In this document: positions 10,596-21,774 of the stretch, in pieces
Numbering within the stretch: position 1 is the first letter of the stretch
Layout of the letters: every line of letters starts with the position of its first letter
Source: Dastarcus helophoroides
Taxonomy: Eukaryota > Arthropoda > Insecta > Coleoptera > Bothrideridae
Reading direction: 5' to 3'
NCBI GenBank assembly: GCA_028583605.1
Contig: CM053335.1
Span: 10,484,053-10,548,052 of the forward strand
DNA length: 64,000 nt
Program-made: the position numbers and the translations under genes
The notes under the pieces: generated by a model
The model's input: only the letters and a program-made list of their open reading frames with translations
What the model was told of the DNA's origin: nothing
Databases searched by the model: none

Positions 10596-12500
10596 TTTTT
10601 CTTTGAATTTGAAATTTTTCAAAATTTGATATTTTTTGTTTAATTTTGACTTTTTTGGGAGATTTTAACTTTTCATGACAATTTTGACTTTTACCAAAAT
10701 TTCAACTTTTTGTTTTTGACAATTTACACATCAACGTTTTTGACTACTCCATTTATGTTTGAAAACTTCAACTTTTTTGCAAATTTTAGACGTTTTTGAA
10801 AAATTAAGTAGATTTTATCACATAGGACGTGAATATCCATAAATGAGAGTTTTCAAAATTTTTACATTTTAAGAAAAATAATTTGATCTTTTTTTGAAAT
10901 TCGTAACTTTTTTTTGAACATTTTAACACTATAAAAATCTTAAAATATTTCAAAATTAGTCTCTTTTCTTGAAAATTTTGATTTTTTTTGGAAATTTCAA
11001 CGTTCTATGAAAATTTTGATCTTTTTCATAATTTCGAGTTTTTCTAATAATTCTTATTTCAAAAATAAAAAAAATTAATTTTCGTGAGAATTTAAACTTG
11101 AAAAATGACGAACTTTCTTACACATTTTCCGCTCCTATTTAGTTTAGTACACTTGGGGGAAGAGTTTTCAAAAATTTTTTCTTGGTGCTCACCGACGTTA
11201 TATAAGGAATTCGTGTGCAAAATTCCATGCTTCTAGACTAGACCCATTGGTTTAGGCTGTGCATTGTCTATCAGTTAGTGTGTGGAGTTTTATTAAGTAG
11301 ATTTTGGTCCCCTAGCGAATGAATTTCCAAAAAAGGTGATAGAGTTTATAAACAGAATCCTAAGTGCCAATTTTCGTATTTCTAACTTCAAAAATGACGA
11401 AAGTTTACGTTAGATTTTATAACCTTTTTAACCCGCTTAGGGATGAATTTTTAAAAATTATTTTTTAGTGCTCATAACATTAGAGTGGTTCTATCTCACA
11501 AAAAAAACGAATTTTTGGCACAGACCAAATAATATAAATAAAACACCTAATATACTAGAAAATATTAGCTAGAAAACGTCGTTAGTTTCATCTTTTTAAC
11601 TTAATTAGTTCAGGAGATAGAAAAAATGTTATTTTGACTACTTTTTTAATACATCAAAATCCCTTCGAAATATCGATCCCAAATATATCAATTTGTTCAT
11701 ATTTCGAGTTGATAATTTAGCGAAAATTTTATTTACCCCCATTGGGGGCCACATGCTCATCCTCCTAGACTTGTTCATTTCCCAAAATGTTTTCGAGTTT
11801 GAAGTTGAAATCTAAAGTTTCGTCCGATCCGAAATGTTTATCAATTTTCAGCTCGAAATGCAAGCCACTATCAGAACTAATTTTTTAGCTGAAAGGACTG
11901 AAATCAAAACTTCAAATTTCAAGGTTAAACTCGGAAATGTTAAAGATATCAACTCCTGAAAAAACTCGGAATTTATAAAGGGAGAACTTCGGTCGGTTGT
12001 AAACCTTATTGTTTTTAAATTTACAAAAGTTTCGATTTTTCTTGTAACATTTTGAAGTAAATAAATTTGAAATTGTTCCACTGACGCGTGGATTTGCTGT
12101 ATCTTATAGATTTTTGTTTAAATCAAACGCTATTTTCAATTATTAAAGTGACAGGTTAATGCGTAAAAATTAAGCCAAACATTACTGTCTTAAAAATGAA
12201 ATTTCCTTTGTTTTTCCTTACAACAAAGAACGAGCTTTAAAAGACGACAATAAATATATTTATTTTTGTAATTATGTGCGTTAGGGAGGCCCAAATTTGA
12301 TTTTTCTTTGATATAGAGACATTTCTAATTTGCAAGGTTTATGAAAAAGCGTAAATACTTATAAAAACCAAAAAAGATTTCCTTTCCGATTACAAGGAAG
12401 ATTCAAAAGGGACCAGAAAAAGGTAAGTAAATTTTCTCTCATTAACAAAAATAAAATTGATTCCTGTTGGACCCCACTTTTTAAAGAAAGATCACAGATA
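10596..12500. other. Intron sequence, partly degenerate AT-rich repeat
   Basis: 10,600-11,110 is made of diverged TTTGAAAATTTTGACTTTTT words. From there to 12,500 the sequence is less repetitive, but no gene, domain or structured element was recognised. Confidence 0.5.
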
Positions 12501-12617
12501 AAAAAATTTGAAACGTCACAATCAAGATTGCGAGAAAACGATTAATTTCCTAATGTGTAGTCTTAGGAAAACTATATTCGCTTGGAATTTGATTTTAAAC
12601 TTGTCAATTCTGCAACT

Positions 12618-12985
12618 GAAATATAAATTTTGTCCCCTGAATCTAAGAAGGATTAAAAAACATAACAAAGATTGCTCTAACGCGTTTCGATAGCCCAAGC
12701 TATCATCTTCAGCGAGATACTAGTATCTCTCTCCCGTTAGCTCTAACGCGTTTCGATAGCCAATCTATCATCTTCAGAGATATACTAGTATCTCTCTCTC
12801 TCTTCCGTTAGCTCTAACGCGTTTCGATAGCCAAGCTATCATCTTCAGAGAGATACTAATCTGCCACTCTTTCGTTAGAGCAACCTTTGTTGTGTTTTTT
12901 AATCGTTATTGGTTTTAGAGGACAAGATTTGTATTTCAATTTTTGAAGATAACCAAGGACCAGTCCGTTCCACCAAAAAAAAGTC
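12618..12985. mobile_element. Fold-back element with three hairpin-rich tandem units
   Basis: Inverted arms (12,618-12,682 and about 12,880-12,985) contain TTTTTTAAT, GGACAAGATTTGTATTTC and AACCAAGGACCAGTCCGTTCC in opposite orientations. Between them lie three tandem units of 66-71 bp starting at 12,674, 12,740 and 12,811. Read on the minus strand, each unit has CTGAAGA, a hairpin GATAGC/GCTATC, GAAACG, a hairpin CGTTAG/CTAACG and a hairpin GAGATACT/AGTATCTC (third less perfect). The family recurs at 14.3, 15.7, 26.0, 26.5 and 55.9 kb. No coding capacity is seen. A MITE-like or snap-back origin is inferred. Confidence 0.75.
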
Positions 12986-14332
12986 AATTCTGGTTAGAAT
13001 TTTTTATAATGAGAAAAGAAGACAAATGTTTTTTTCTGAAACACGTCAATTCTTATTGACTTTCTCCATATCGTTACCAGTACGTCAAGTTTAAAATAGA
13101 CTTTCATGCGAGTTAAATTACTTCACTAAAACCTTCCACATTCGGAAATAAATTCTATTCAATAGGAAGATTTACTTTCACCCTCGAATGGAAACAAGTA
13201 ACTTCGGGACGCCCTATTTGGAGATAAGCGTTGTTTAATCTCCAAAGGTAATTTATTCCTACTATCACTGAAGGTCAAAGAACCTTAAAATGGCTCGTGG
13301 TCCCACCACTACGCTTGTTCTCTTTATTACATTATTTTAGTATGTTCGTTGTACGAGGCTTTATTCCCTTTTTTATGTTGCGGTTGCTTGTAAAATTGTT
13401 AAGAAAATTAACCCGTCAACATGATAATTTACAAGTTGGATAATTTCGTTTTGGTGGGAATTACTCCCCTGGGGCTCACGCCGGCTCATGCCCAATTCGA
13501 ATCGTCTAACACTCGATTCGCATATTGAATAGTTTAGTTTTTTTCTGAAAGCGTCCCACTGAATTTTTGTATTGTAATTTAAAGTCTCATTGCATGGTGT
13601 AATAAAGCGCGAAGCATTCGATTTTTAAAAGTTGGCGAGACGCGCTGAAATTCAATCGGAAAATTTCAGGAATTACTTGGGAAACTATCTCGATAGTTTT
13701 AGGTGTTGGCATGTCACATCGCAGTTTAAAGATGTTTTTAACTTGCACCACAATTTAACAACTCAATAAATCGCTCCCTCATAGATTGCATACATCGTAA
13801 TAAGATAGTTTTGAATCGTATCGAGTCTAAATTGATTTTAAGGGTTGTTGAGACGTAAGAGAGAATTCGTCTTGAAATGCGATACAAAAGTTTCATGAAT
13901 TTCACTGGAATTACCCCGACAGCCCTAAGTGCATTTCCTTGCTAGGAACATCGTAATTTCCGGATATGTTTAGCTTCTCGCTGGTCTAACAGATGTTTCG
14001 AGTTGAATAATTCATTTTTTTGCTGAAAATACTCTGGCGGGTTGTCCGCTGTAATTGTCAGCTTATTTGGGTTAATCACGATATAGAAGATTTTTAACAG
14101 TTGACAGACATAATAATTTTGCTTGGAAATTCGACCCAACTTCGAGGAATTAATTAGTTCGATAGCTTCAGGCGCTTTCCCAACTTGGCACATCATAATT
14201 TCGCAAGATTTGAACAAATGTTTCAAACTCTATAATTTCGTCTTGGTTAAGATTCACCCTCATTGAAGTTGGATATTGTAATTTAAAACTAATTTTGAGT
14301 TTCTCGACATTTATTTTTAAGAGTTGAGAGGT
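12986..14332. other. Intron sequence without recognised gene
   Basis: This stretch is less AT-rich than its surroundings and of mixed complexity. The minus frame at 13,942-14,226 has no recognisable motif or splice context. Nothing else was identified. Confidence 0.45.
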
Positions 14333-14462
14333 ACAGTATCTCTCTGAAGATCATAGCTTAGCTATCGAAAAACGTTACAGCAAACTCTTGGTTTCAGGAG
14401 ACAAAATTTGTATTTCAATTTTCAAAGATAACCAAGGACCAGTCCGTTCCATCAAAAAAAAT
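14333..14462 (+). mobile_element. Half copy of the fold-back family
   Basis: This single arm holds CTCTGAAGATCATAGC, then TAGCTATCGAAA, TTGGTTTCAGGAGACAAA and CAAGGACCAGTCCGTTCC. The partner arm is absent. It is diverged within the hairpin. Confidence 0.75.
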
Positions 14463-15280
14463 CTCATAACTGAGTTGATTTTTGTGTCAGCGATACCTAA
14501 CAAAAATGTATTCTAAAATTCGATCCAGAATTTCACGAATACCCATCGCTTTACTTCCATTTCCATGTGTACGTGTTCAAAATAACGAGATAGTTCTAGG
14601 AAGTTTGGTGTTTTGGTTTATTTAATGATAAGAGGGAAGTTTGTAGGTTGCCATCTAATCCTTTCAATATATAATGAAAGGAATGGTGCAAAGTCCGATT
14701 GAATTATGCATGTCCGTTGGGTGGTTTTCAAACTATATGAGGTTGACTGGCAAGGGTGGTAAATCGACAGATACGTGAGAATTTTATTAGGTTCGTAACA
14801 ACATAAGACAAAAACAAATTGATATTCTAGTCGTCGGAATTCACCCCCCCACTCAAAGCTCGAATCCTCGAATCAGTTTCATTCGCACCCGATAAATGAG
14901 AGCTTTTAAGGCTAATCTATATGCATGGCGTTGTTACGTCTTACACTGTTTTTTTTTCTCGCCGCTAAGTTAGAATTTATAGAGCTTGTTTAAGCCGGTT
15001 CTCTAATTCGCAGCTGAATAAAGAGCTTTATTACTGTAGGTCGAGCCACAGTCCTGTCAAATTATGATTATCTGCCGCAATTTATAATGATAAATCGCTT
15101 CATTCAGTTGCGCTTTAGGGAACAAGCTCAATAGATTCCAACTCATACTTATGAACCTCTGTTTATTACCTTCAAGACTTGGAGAACGTGAAAGCAACAA
15201 AAATAAAAAATTCAAAATTTTTGAATTTTTGTTCTTTTTCGAATTTAAAGTTAAAAATAATTTATTTTTAACTTCCATCT
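14463..15280. other. Intron sequence without recognised gene
   Basis: Mixed sequence with no domain, tRNA or transposon end recognised. It includes a C-run near 14,845. Confidence 0.45.
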
Positions 15281-15696
15281 TATTTTAGAATAAAAGCATT
15301 TTCATTAAAAGTTTTGAATTTTTTAAAATATTTAATATTTTTTTAAAATTTCCATTTTTCCAAATTTAGGATTTTAAAAAAAATTCAAATCTATCAAAAT
15401 TTTCACTTTTGTAAAAAAATGTGTTTTTTAAATTTGGACTTTCTAGAAAAAGAGGGTTTTTAATTTTTGCTTTTACATTTCAAAATTATTATCACTTTTC
15501 AATTTTGACTTTTTTAGGTTTCTCATTTTTTTGAAAATGTTGAATCAGATTTAGAAACAAATCAAATCTAGAAATTTTCAAAAATTCCGAAATTACTCGT
15601 AAAAAAAGTCATTTTTTTTAAATTATAGAAATTTTCAATAAAGACGAAATTTTGCACGGAAATAAAAGATTTTCCAAAAAATCTACATTTCAAGTT

Positions 15697-15838
15697 TCTC
15701 TCTGAAGATGACAGCTTGGCTGTCGAAACGCGTTAGAGCAACCTTTGTTGTGTTTTTTAATCTTTATTGGTTTCAGGAGACAAGTTCTGTGTTTCAATTT
15801 TTGAAGATAACCAAGGACCAGTCCGTTCCATCAAAAAT
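15697..15838 (+). mobile_element. Half copy of the fold-back family
   Basis: CTCTCTGAAGATGACAGC, GGCTGTCGAAACGCG, TTAGAGCAACCTTTGTTG, TTGGTTTCAGGAGACAAG and CCAAGGACCAGTCCGTTCC occur in the family's order. It sits inside degenerate repeat DNA. Confidence 0.8.
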
Positions 15839-16340
15839 ACATTTCAAGTGAAAAAATTTGGAAAAAAATTTATTTTAAAAACATGAAATTTTCCCTTCCT
15901 ACTTTTTTAATAAATTTTGTCTGCTTTAAAAATTCAAATTTTTTGAAAGTTTTGACTCTTAGAATTATGATGACACTTCAATTTTAACTTTTTATTTGGA
16001 ATTCTGACTGTCGATATTTCAAAATTTCCAAAATTTTTAAATTTCCTTCATTTTTAGAACTTGAAACTTTTCTCAACATTTTGATGAATGTTAATAACAA
16101 TTTCGTTTATTCGTCAAAATGTTATATTTTTCAAAATTTCGCTTCATTTTGGAAATTTCGTCTTTTATCGAAATTTGTATTTTATTCTTTTAAAAAATTC
16201 GAATTTTGTATCGACTGTATTTTGAAAGTTTGTATTCCTACATTTTGTATTTCTAAGATTTTAACGTTTTTCAAAATTTCGATTTTTTTTACAAAATATG
16301 GACTGGCTTTTTGAAATAGTTTGTTGTCAAAATATTAACG

Positions 16341-16745
16341 AAAAATTCAATGATTAAATAAAAAACTGAAATTCAAAATTTTGAAAATGAAACGAAATAA
16401 AAAAGTCCAAATTTTTAAGAAATAGCCGACAGAGTTGTCATATTAAAACAATATCGAAATTTTCGTAAAGTTTAGGTTTTAAAACATGTCGAAAGCTTAC
16501 AAAAAAGGTGAAATTTTGAAAAAACGTCGAAAATTTAAAAAAAGGTCGACAATTTGCAAAAAAGTCTAAATTAAGAAGTTCAGGTTTGAAAAATTTCGAC
16601 ATGTTTCAAAACCTAAACTTTACGAAAATTTCGATATTTTTTTAATATGACAACTCTGTCGGCTATTTAAAATTTGGATTTTTTTATTTCGTTTCATTTT
16701 CAAAATTTTGAATTTCAGTTTTTTATTTAAAGATTGAATTTTTGA
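16341..16745. repeat. Long inverted repeat, ~155 bp arms
   Basis: The left arm (16,341-16,495) contains CCGACAGAGTTGTCATATT and CGTAAAGTTTAGGTTTTAAA. The right arm (16,592-16,745) contains their complements, AATATGACAACTCTGTCGG and AAACCTAAACTTTACG. The loop is about 96 nt. The arms are close to perfect over most of their length, so the RNA would form a long hairpin. Confidence 0.85.
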
Positions 16746-19170
16746 AAAACGTGGAAATCTTCAAAGAGTAGATATTTTGCAAAAAAGTCAAAATTTTCAA
16801 AAAAAACAAAATTGTTAAAAAAATGCCAAAATTTTTAAAAAAATGTCTTAAATATAAACTGTTGAAATTTTCAGAAAAGCATAATTCTTTAAAAAATGCA
16901 CAAACTTTGAGGAAAAGTCAAGAATCTTCAAAAAAGCTCATATCTTGACAAAAAGTCGAAATTTGAAAAAAAGAGCAAATTTTGAAATTAAATTCAAATT
17001 AAAATTTAAATTAAAAACAAATACAGCCCTTTAAAAACTCGATATCAAAGATATTTTCAAAAAATGCAAAAATTTTATTTGATTTGGAGAAAAATGTCAA
17101 CAAAATCCAAAATTTTTAACAGAATCCAACATTCTCAAAAAGTCTAAATTCTGAAGAAAAGCAATCATTAGAAAAGTTGATGTTTTTAAAAAGTTGTGAA
17201 AAAAATTAGAAAAATTGACAATTTGGGACCAAGATGCTTTGAAAAGAAAAGCTAAACACTAAAAAAAAATCTAAAATTTAATGAAGTATCGAAGTTTTAA
17301 AATGAAATCGAAATTTTGGAAAAAATACATTAAAAAACATTTTCAACAAACGTCAATGTACAACAAAGTTGAAATTTAAAAAGTAGAAAATTTCAAAAAC
17401 GTCGAAATTACAACAGTTCAGGTTTCAAAAATTGCGACATTAAAAAAAAACGTGAGAGTTTTCAAATAGTGGAAATTTCATAAAAATATCGACATTTTCA
17501 AGAAAGTCAAATTAAAAATTAAAATTTTTAAAAACGCAGATATACACACTCGAAATTTTCAGGTTTTGGAAACGGCGAACCTCAAAAAAGCCAAAAAGTA
17601 AAAATCTTGAAAAGTGCCATCATTTTAAAGTCGAAAATTAATAAAAAAACCTCAAATCTTAACAAGAAGTCGAAATTTTGAAAAAAGTGCAAATTTGGAC
17701 ATTTAATCGAAATTAAAAAAAAATGCATTCTTTCAAAAAATTGAAATGTTGAAAAAAGCCAGAATTGTCAGATAGTATCGAAAAGTTAAAATTTGGAAAA
17801 AATGAAAATATTGGAAAAAATTAAAATTTTTCATAGCTTAAAGTTTGAAGCAAAGTCAAGAGTTTTTAAAACAATTGAAATTTAAGATCGGAATTTTCAA
17901 ACAAATAAAAATTTTGAAGAAATGTCAACATTTTCATAAAGCTTCAGAAAAGAATCGAAATTTGGAAGAAACTCGAAAAAATAGCCAAATTTTCAGGAAA
18001 AATCGATAAATAGTCAAAAATTTGAAATATTAAAGATGTTTTCAAAAAAGCTAAAAATTTGATTTGATTTAAAGTAAAATTTTCAACAAAATCTATAATT
18101 TTCAAAAAATTTAAATTCTGAAGAAAAACCATCATTAATAGAAATTTGGAAATTTTTATAAATTTGGAAAGAAATTTAAAAAATTCACAATTTTGGATTC
18201 AGACGGAATTTGAAAAAAAGTCGAAAATTTGATAAAGCATCGACATTTTAAAATGAAATCGAAATTTTGGGAAAAATAACATCAATATTTTCAATAAACG
18301 TCAAAGTTTGAAAAAGTTGAAATTTAAAAAAAAAGTAAAACATTTCAATAAAGCCGAAATTAAAAAAAAGTCAGGTTTCAAAAATGTTTACACTTTTGAA
18401 AAACAAACAAAGAGTGGAAGTTTCGCAAGAATGTCGAAATATTCAAAAAAAAGTTAAAATTTCCCAAAAAGTCAAAATTTTTAAAAACGAACACAAACAC
18501 TTGAAAATTTTCGGAAAAGTAGAAGTTTTTGGAAACGGCGAAACTCCCAACAAGGTCAAGAAGTAAAAATCTTGAAAAGCGCCGAAATTTTGAGAAAAAG
18601 TCGATACTTTTAAAAAAAGCCCAAATCTTGGCAAGAAGTCGAAATTTTGAAAAAAAACCCGAATTTTGAAAAAATACAGTATTTTCAAAACTCGATATTA
18701 AAGATATTTAAAAAGAGCCGAAAATTTAATTTGAACGAAGTAACAATTTCAACAAAACCCAAAATTTTCAAAAAATCTAAATTCTGAAGAAAAGCCATTA
18801 TTATAAGTCGACTTTTAAAAAAAAAATGTCAGAATATTCAAGGGACAAAATTTTCAGTCAATGTTTTTGAAAAAATATCTTGCACCGGAAATTTTCAGAA
18901 AAGCAGAAGTTCTTGGCAAAGGCGGAACTCTCAAAAAAGCCTAAAAAAGTAAAAATCTTTAAAAATGCTGAAACTTTGAAAAAAAGTTGAAAATCTTGGA
19001 AGAAGTCCAACTTTTGACAAGAACTCAAAACTTTGAAAAAACCCAAGTGTTTCGACCCAATTTGACATTAAGGATATTTTCAATAAGCAAACAAATTTTT
19101 AATTTGATTTGAAGTAAAGTTTTCAACAAACCCTAAATCTTCAAAGAGTCAAAATTCTGAAGAGAAGCCA

Positions 19171-20480
19171 TCATTATTAGAAAAGTCGAAATTTTGAAGA
19201 AAAATTTGAAAAATTCACAGTTTTGGACCAAGATGAAATTTGGAAAAGAAAATTTAAACACTTTTTTTTGAAAGAGGAAAGAGTCGAAAATTTAATGAAG
19301 CATTGGAATTTTAAAATGGAATCGAAGTTTTGGGAAAAGTAGAATAAAAACTTCAACATCTGCAGCAAAAGTAAAAGTTTAAAATAGTTTAAAAAATAAA
19401 AATCGATATTTTTAAGAAGTTGCATTTTTTAAAAAAGTGAGAATCTTTGAATAGAGAAAATTTTCAATTTAGTCGTTTTGAAAAAAGTCGAGCCTTTGAA
19501 AGACAGTGAAATTTTGGAAAAAGTCAACTAAGATTTCGAGAAGATTGAAATTTTGAAAAAAGTCGACTAAGATTTCGAGAGAATCGAAATTTTGGACCAA
19601 GTCGACTAACATTTCGAGAAAATCAAAATTTAGGAGAAAGTCGACTAAGATTTCGAGAAGATCGAAAAGTAGAAGTTCTTGGAAAAGGCGGAACTCGCAA
19701 AAAAGCCTAAAAAAGTAAAAATATTTAAAAATGCTGAAACTTTGAGAAAAAGTTGAAAATCTTTGAAGAAGTCCAACTCTTGACAAGAACTCGAAACTTT
19801 GAAAAAACCCAAGTGTTTCGACGCAATTCGACATTAAGGATATTTTCAACAAGCAAAAAAATTTTTGATTTGATTCGAAGTAAAGTTTTCAACAAACCCT
19901 AAATCTTCAAAGAGTCAAAATTCTGAAGAGATCATAGTTTTGGACCAAAATGAAATTTAAAAAAGAAAATTTAAACACTTTTTTTTTGAGAGAGTCGAAA
20001 ATTTAATAAAGCATTGGAATTTTAAAATGAAATCAAAGTTTTGGGAAAAGTAAATTAAAAACTTCAACATCTTCAGCAAAAGTAAAGGTTTAAAAAAGTT
20101 TTTAAAAATAAAAATCGATATTTTTAAGAAGTTGCATTTTTTAAAAAAGTGGAAATCTTCGAATAGAGGAAAATTTCACTTTAGTCGTTTTGAAAAAAGT
20201 CGAACCTTTGAAAGACAGTAAAATTTTGGAAAAAGTCGACTAAGATTTCGAGAGAATCGAAATTTTGGACCAAGTCGACTAAGAGTTCGAGAAAATCGAA
20301 ATTTAGGAAAAAGTCGACTAAGATTTCGAGAAGATCGAAATTTTGAAAAAAAAAGTCGACTGAGATTTCAAGAAAATCGAAATTTTGGACCAAGTCGACT
20401 AAGAGTTCGAGAAAATCGAAATTTTGGAAAAAGTCGACTAAAATTTCAACAAAATCGAAATTTTGGAAAAAGTCAAAGAT
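19171..20480. repeat. ~0.71 kb tandem duplication with 39 bp GTCGAC minisatellite
   Basis: The segment ending near 19,870 repeats as the segment ending near 20,480; the AAAGTCGA-CCTTTGAAAGACAG block lies at 19,483 and 20,195. Each copy holds a 39 bp unit GTCGACTAAGATTTCGAG...ATCGAAATTTTGG. In the second copy, GTCGAC lies at 20,235, 20,274, 20,313, 20,355, 20,394 and 20,433. The first copy has about four units from 19,525. No gene is present. Confidence 0.85.
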
Positions 20481-21766
20481 TTAAAAGTATAAGTGCACCG
20501 CTCTGTATATGTTTACCCTGTATAGTGAAAAATAACTTGAAAATGTGCGTCTCATGGTAGTGCATCTTTCTAACAAAAAGCTTTTTGTATCAATAAAATT
20601 ATAGGAGCTGTAGCATGCTACGAGTAATGAATCATTTAATTAATGTGAATTTGACACCATTTATTTTGACATTTCCACCCTTACTTTGTGGAATTCGTTA
20701 ATATTCAAAACAAATTGCTGGCATGACCCGCCGATGATGCAGTTAAGCAAAACCTGGTCCGGTGTTAGCAAATATTTATCGAAACATTGTGGAATTTTTA
20801 ATATCTGTTGATTTTTAATAGTTAATAAAGTTTAATAGTTATGACCGTTAATTTATTATTGCAAAGCGAGACATTTAACCGCCCCGAGAGAATTTATGGA
20901 GACCCCGGGACACGTAAGTTAAGATAGGGACATGATGGAGTTCCAATAGCCCAAGAACTCGAAAAAATGTCATGCGAGCAAAATTAATAAAACCAAGCAA
21001 ATTAATTTCGTTCCTAAGTATTCTCTACATCTTCTTTGCGGATTCGAGTTTCGTGGTGCCTAAAAACCATGCAACCTTGTTCTCGTTAAACTTCTAATTT
21101 ATAATATCCTGGCATGCCCAAACTAGATAACAGGCGCAAAAAGCGCAACGAAGCTGGAAATGCAAAACGGACCAATTTAGATTAAAATTTGAATTCGTTA
21201 TCCCCGATTTCATTGAAAAAGGTGAAAGGAAGGAGCGAATAAATGTTAAATTTTTGGGGCAAAACAGTCGCTCATTTCGCACGTTAAAAGCGCAGGAAAG
21301 GGTTGATTGCCAGCACTGAATAAATAGCGAGTTGTTTTTTTTTGTTTGCATTAGTACGCCCCATCAATCTTCCCCTTTTGTGCATTTTTTTGCAGACGAA
21401 CGAAATGAGGTTGTTTGTAAGTTAGGACGTCAAGGTTCATCGAACATGAATCACTAAGGAATTCAGGCAGCTTCTTTGATCATTATTTCGAAATTTCGTC
21501 AGTTGCACCGCCGACGAATTAAATGTAAAGCAGAAATTATGCATCTAATAGTAGTTAGACCAACAACTTTTAGTTGCTTTACAGTTACAACACAGAACAA
21601 TCTGAAGTTGTTTGCTCAAGTGTTGTTATTAGATGCATAATTTGTACCAACCGATGTTACCGAAGCTAGCTTTCTGGTGCGAACAAATTGAGTAAAGAAT
21701 TTCGAATTTTAGCAACAAATATTAAAATAAGCCGAGCTTTGAAATTCTTTCTTAAGATGATATATG
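20481..21766. other. Intron sequence with one dispersed repeat
   Basis: 20,640-20,860 is shared with 44,605-44,905 (TTAGCAAATATTTAT, GAAACATTGTGGAATTTTTA, AATAAAGTTTAATAGTTATGA). A pair of inverted 17-mers (AATTATGCATCTAATAG at 21,536; its complement near 21,636) flanks about 85 bp. Otherwise nothing was recognised. Confidence 0.55.
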
Positions 21767-21774
21767 ATTGCTAT

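Larger units (their letters stand above)
15281..19170. repeat. Degenerate ~20 bp repeat territory
   Basis: Words of the type GTCGAAATTTTGAAAAAA recur roughly every 18-24 bp on either strand, with many substitutions. Frames in it translate to Phe/Leu/Lys/Asn-rich chance peptides. A transposon half copy (15,697) and a long inverted repeat (16,341-16,745) are embedded. Confidence 0.7.

Noticed and set aside
19469..19852. 127-codon minus-strand frame with FFQNFDSLEILVD repeats
   Set aside because: The repeat in the peptide is just the 39 bp minisatellite (13 codons) read in an open frame.
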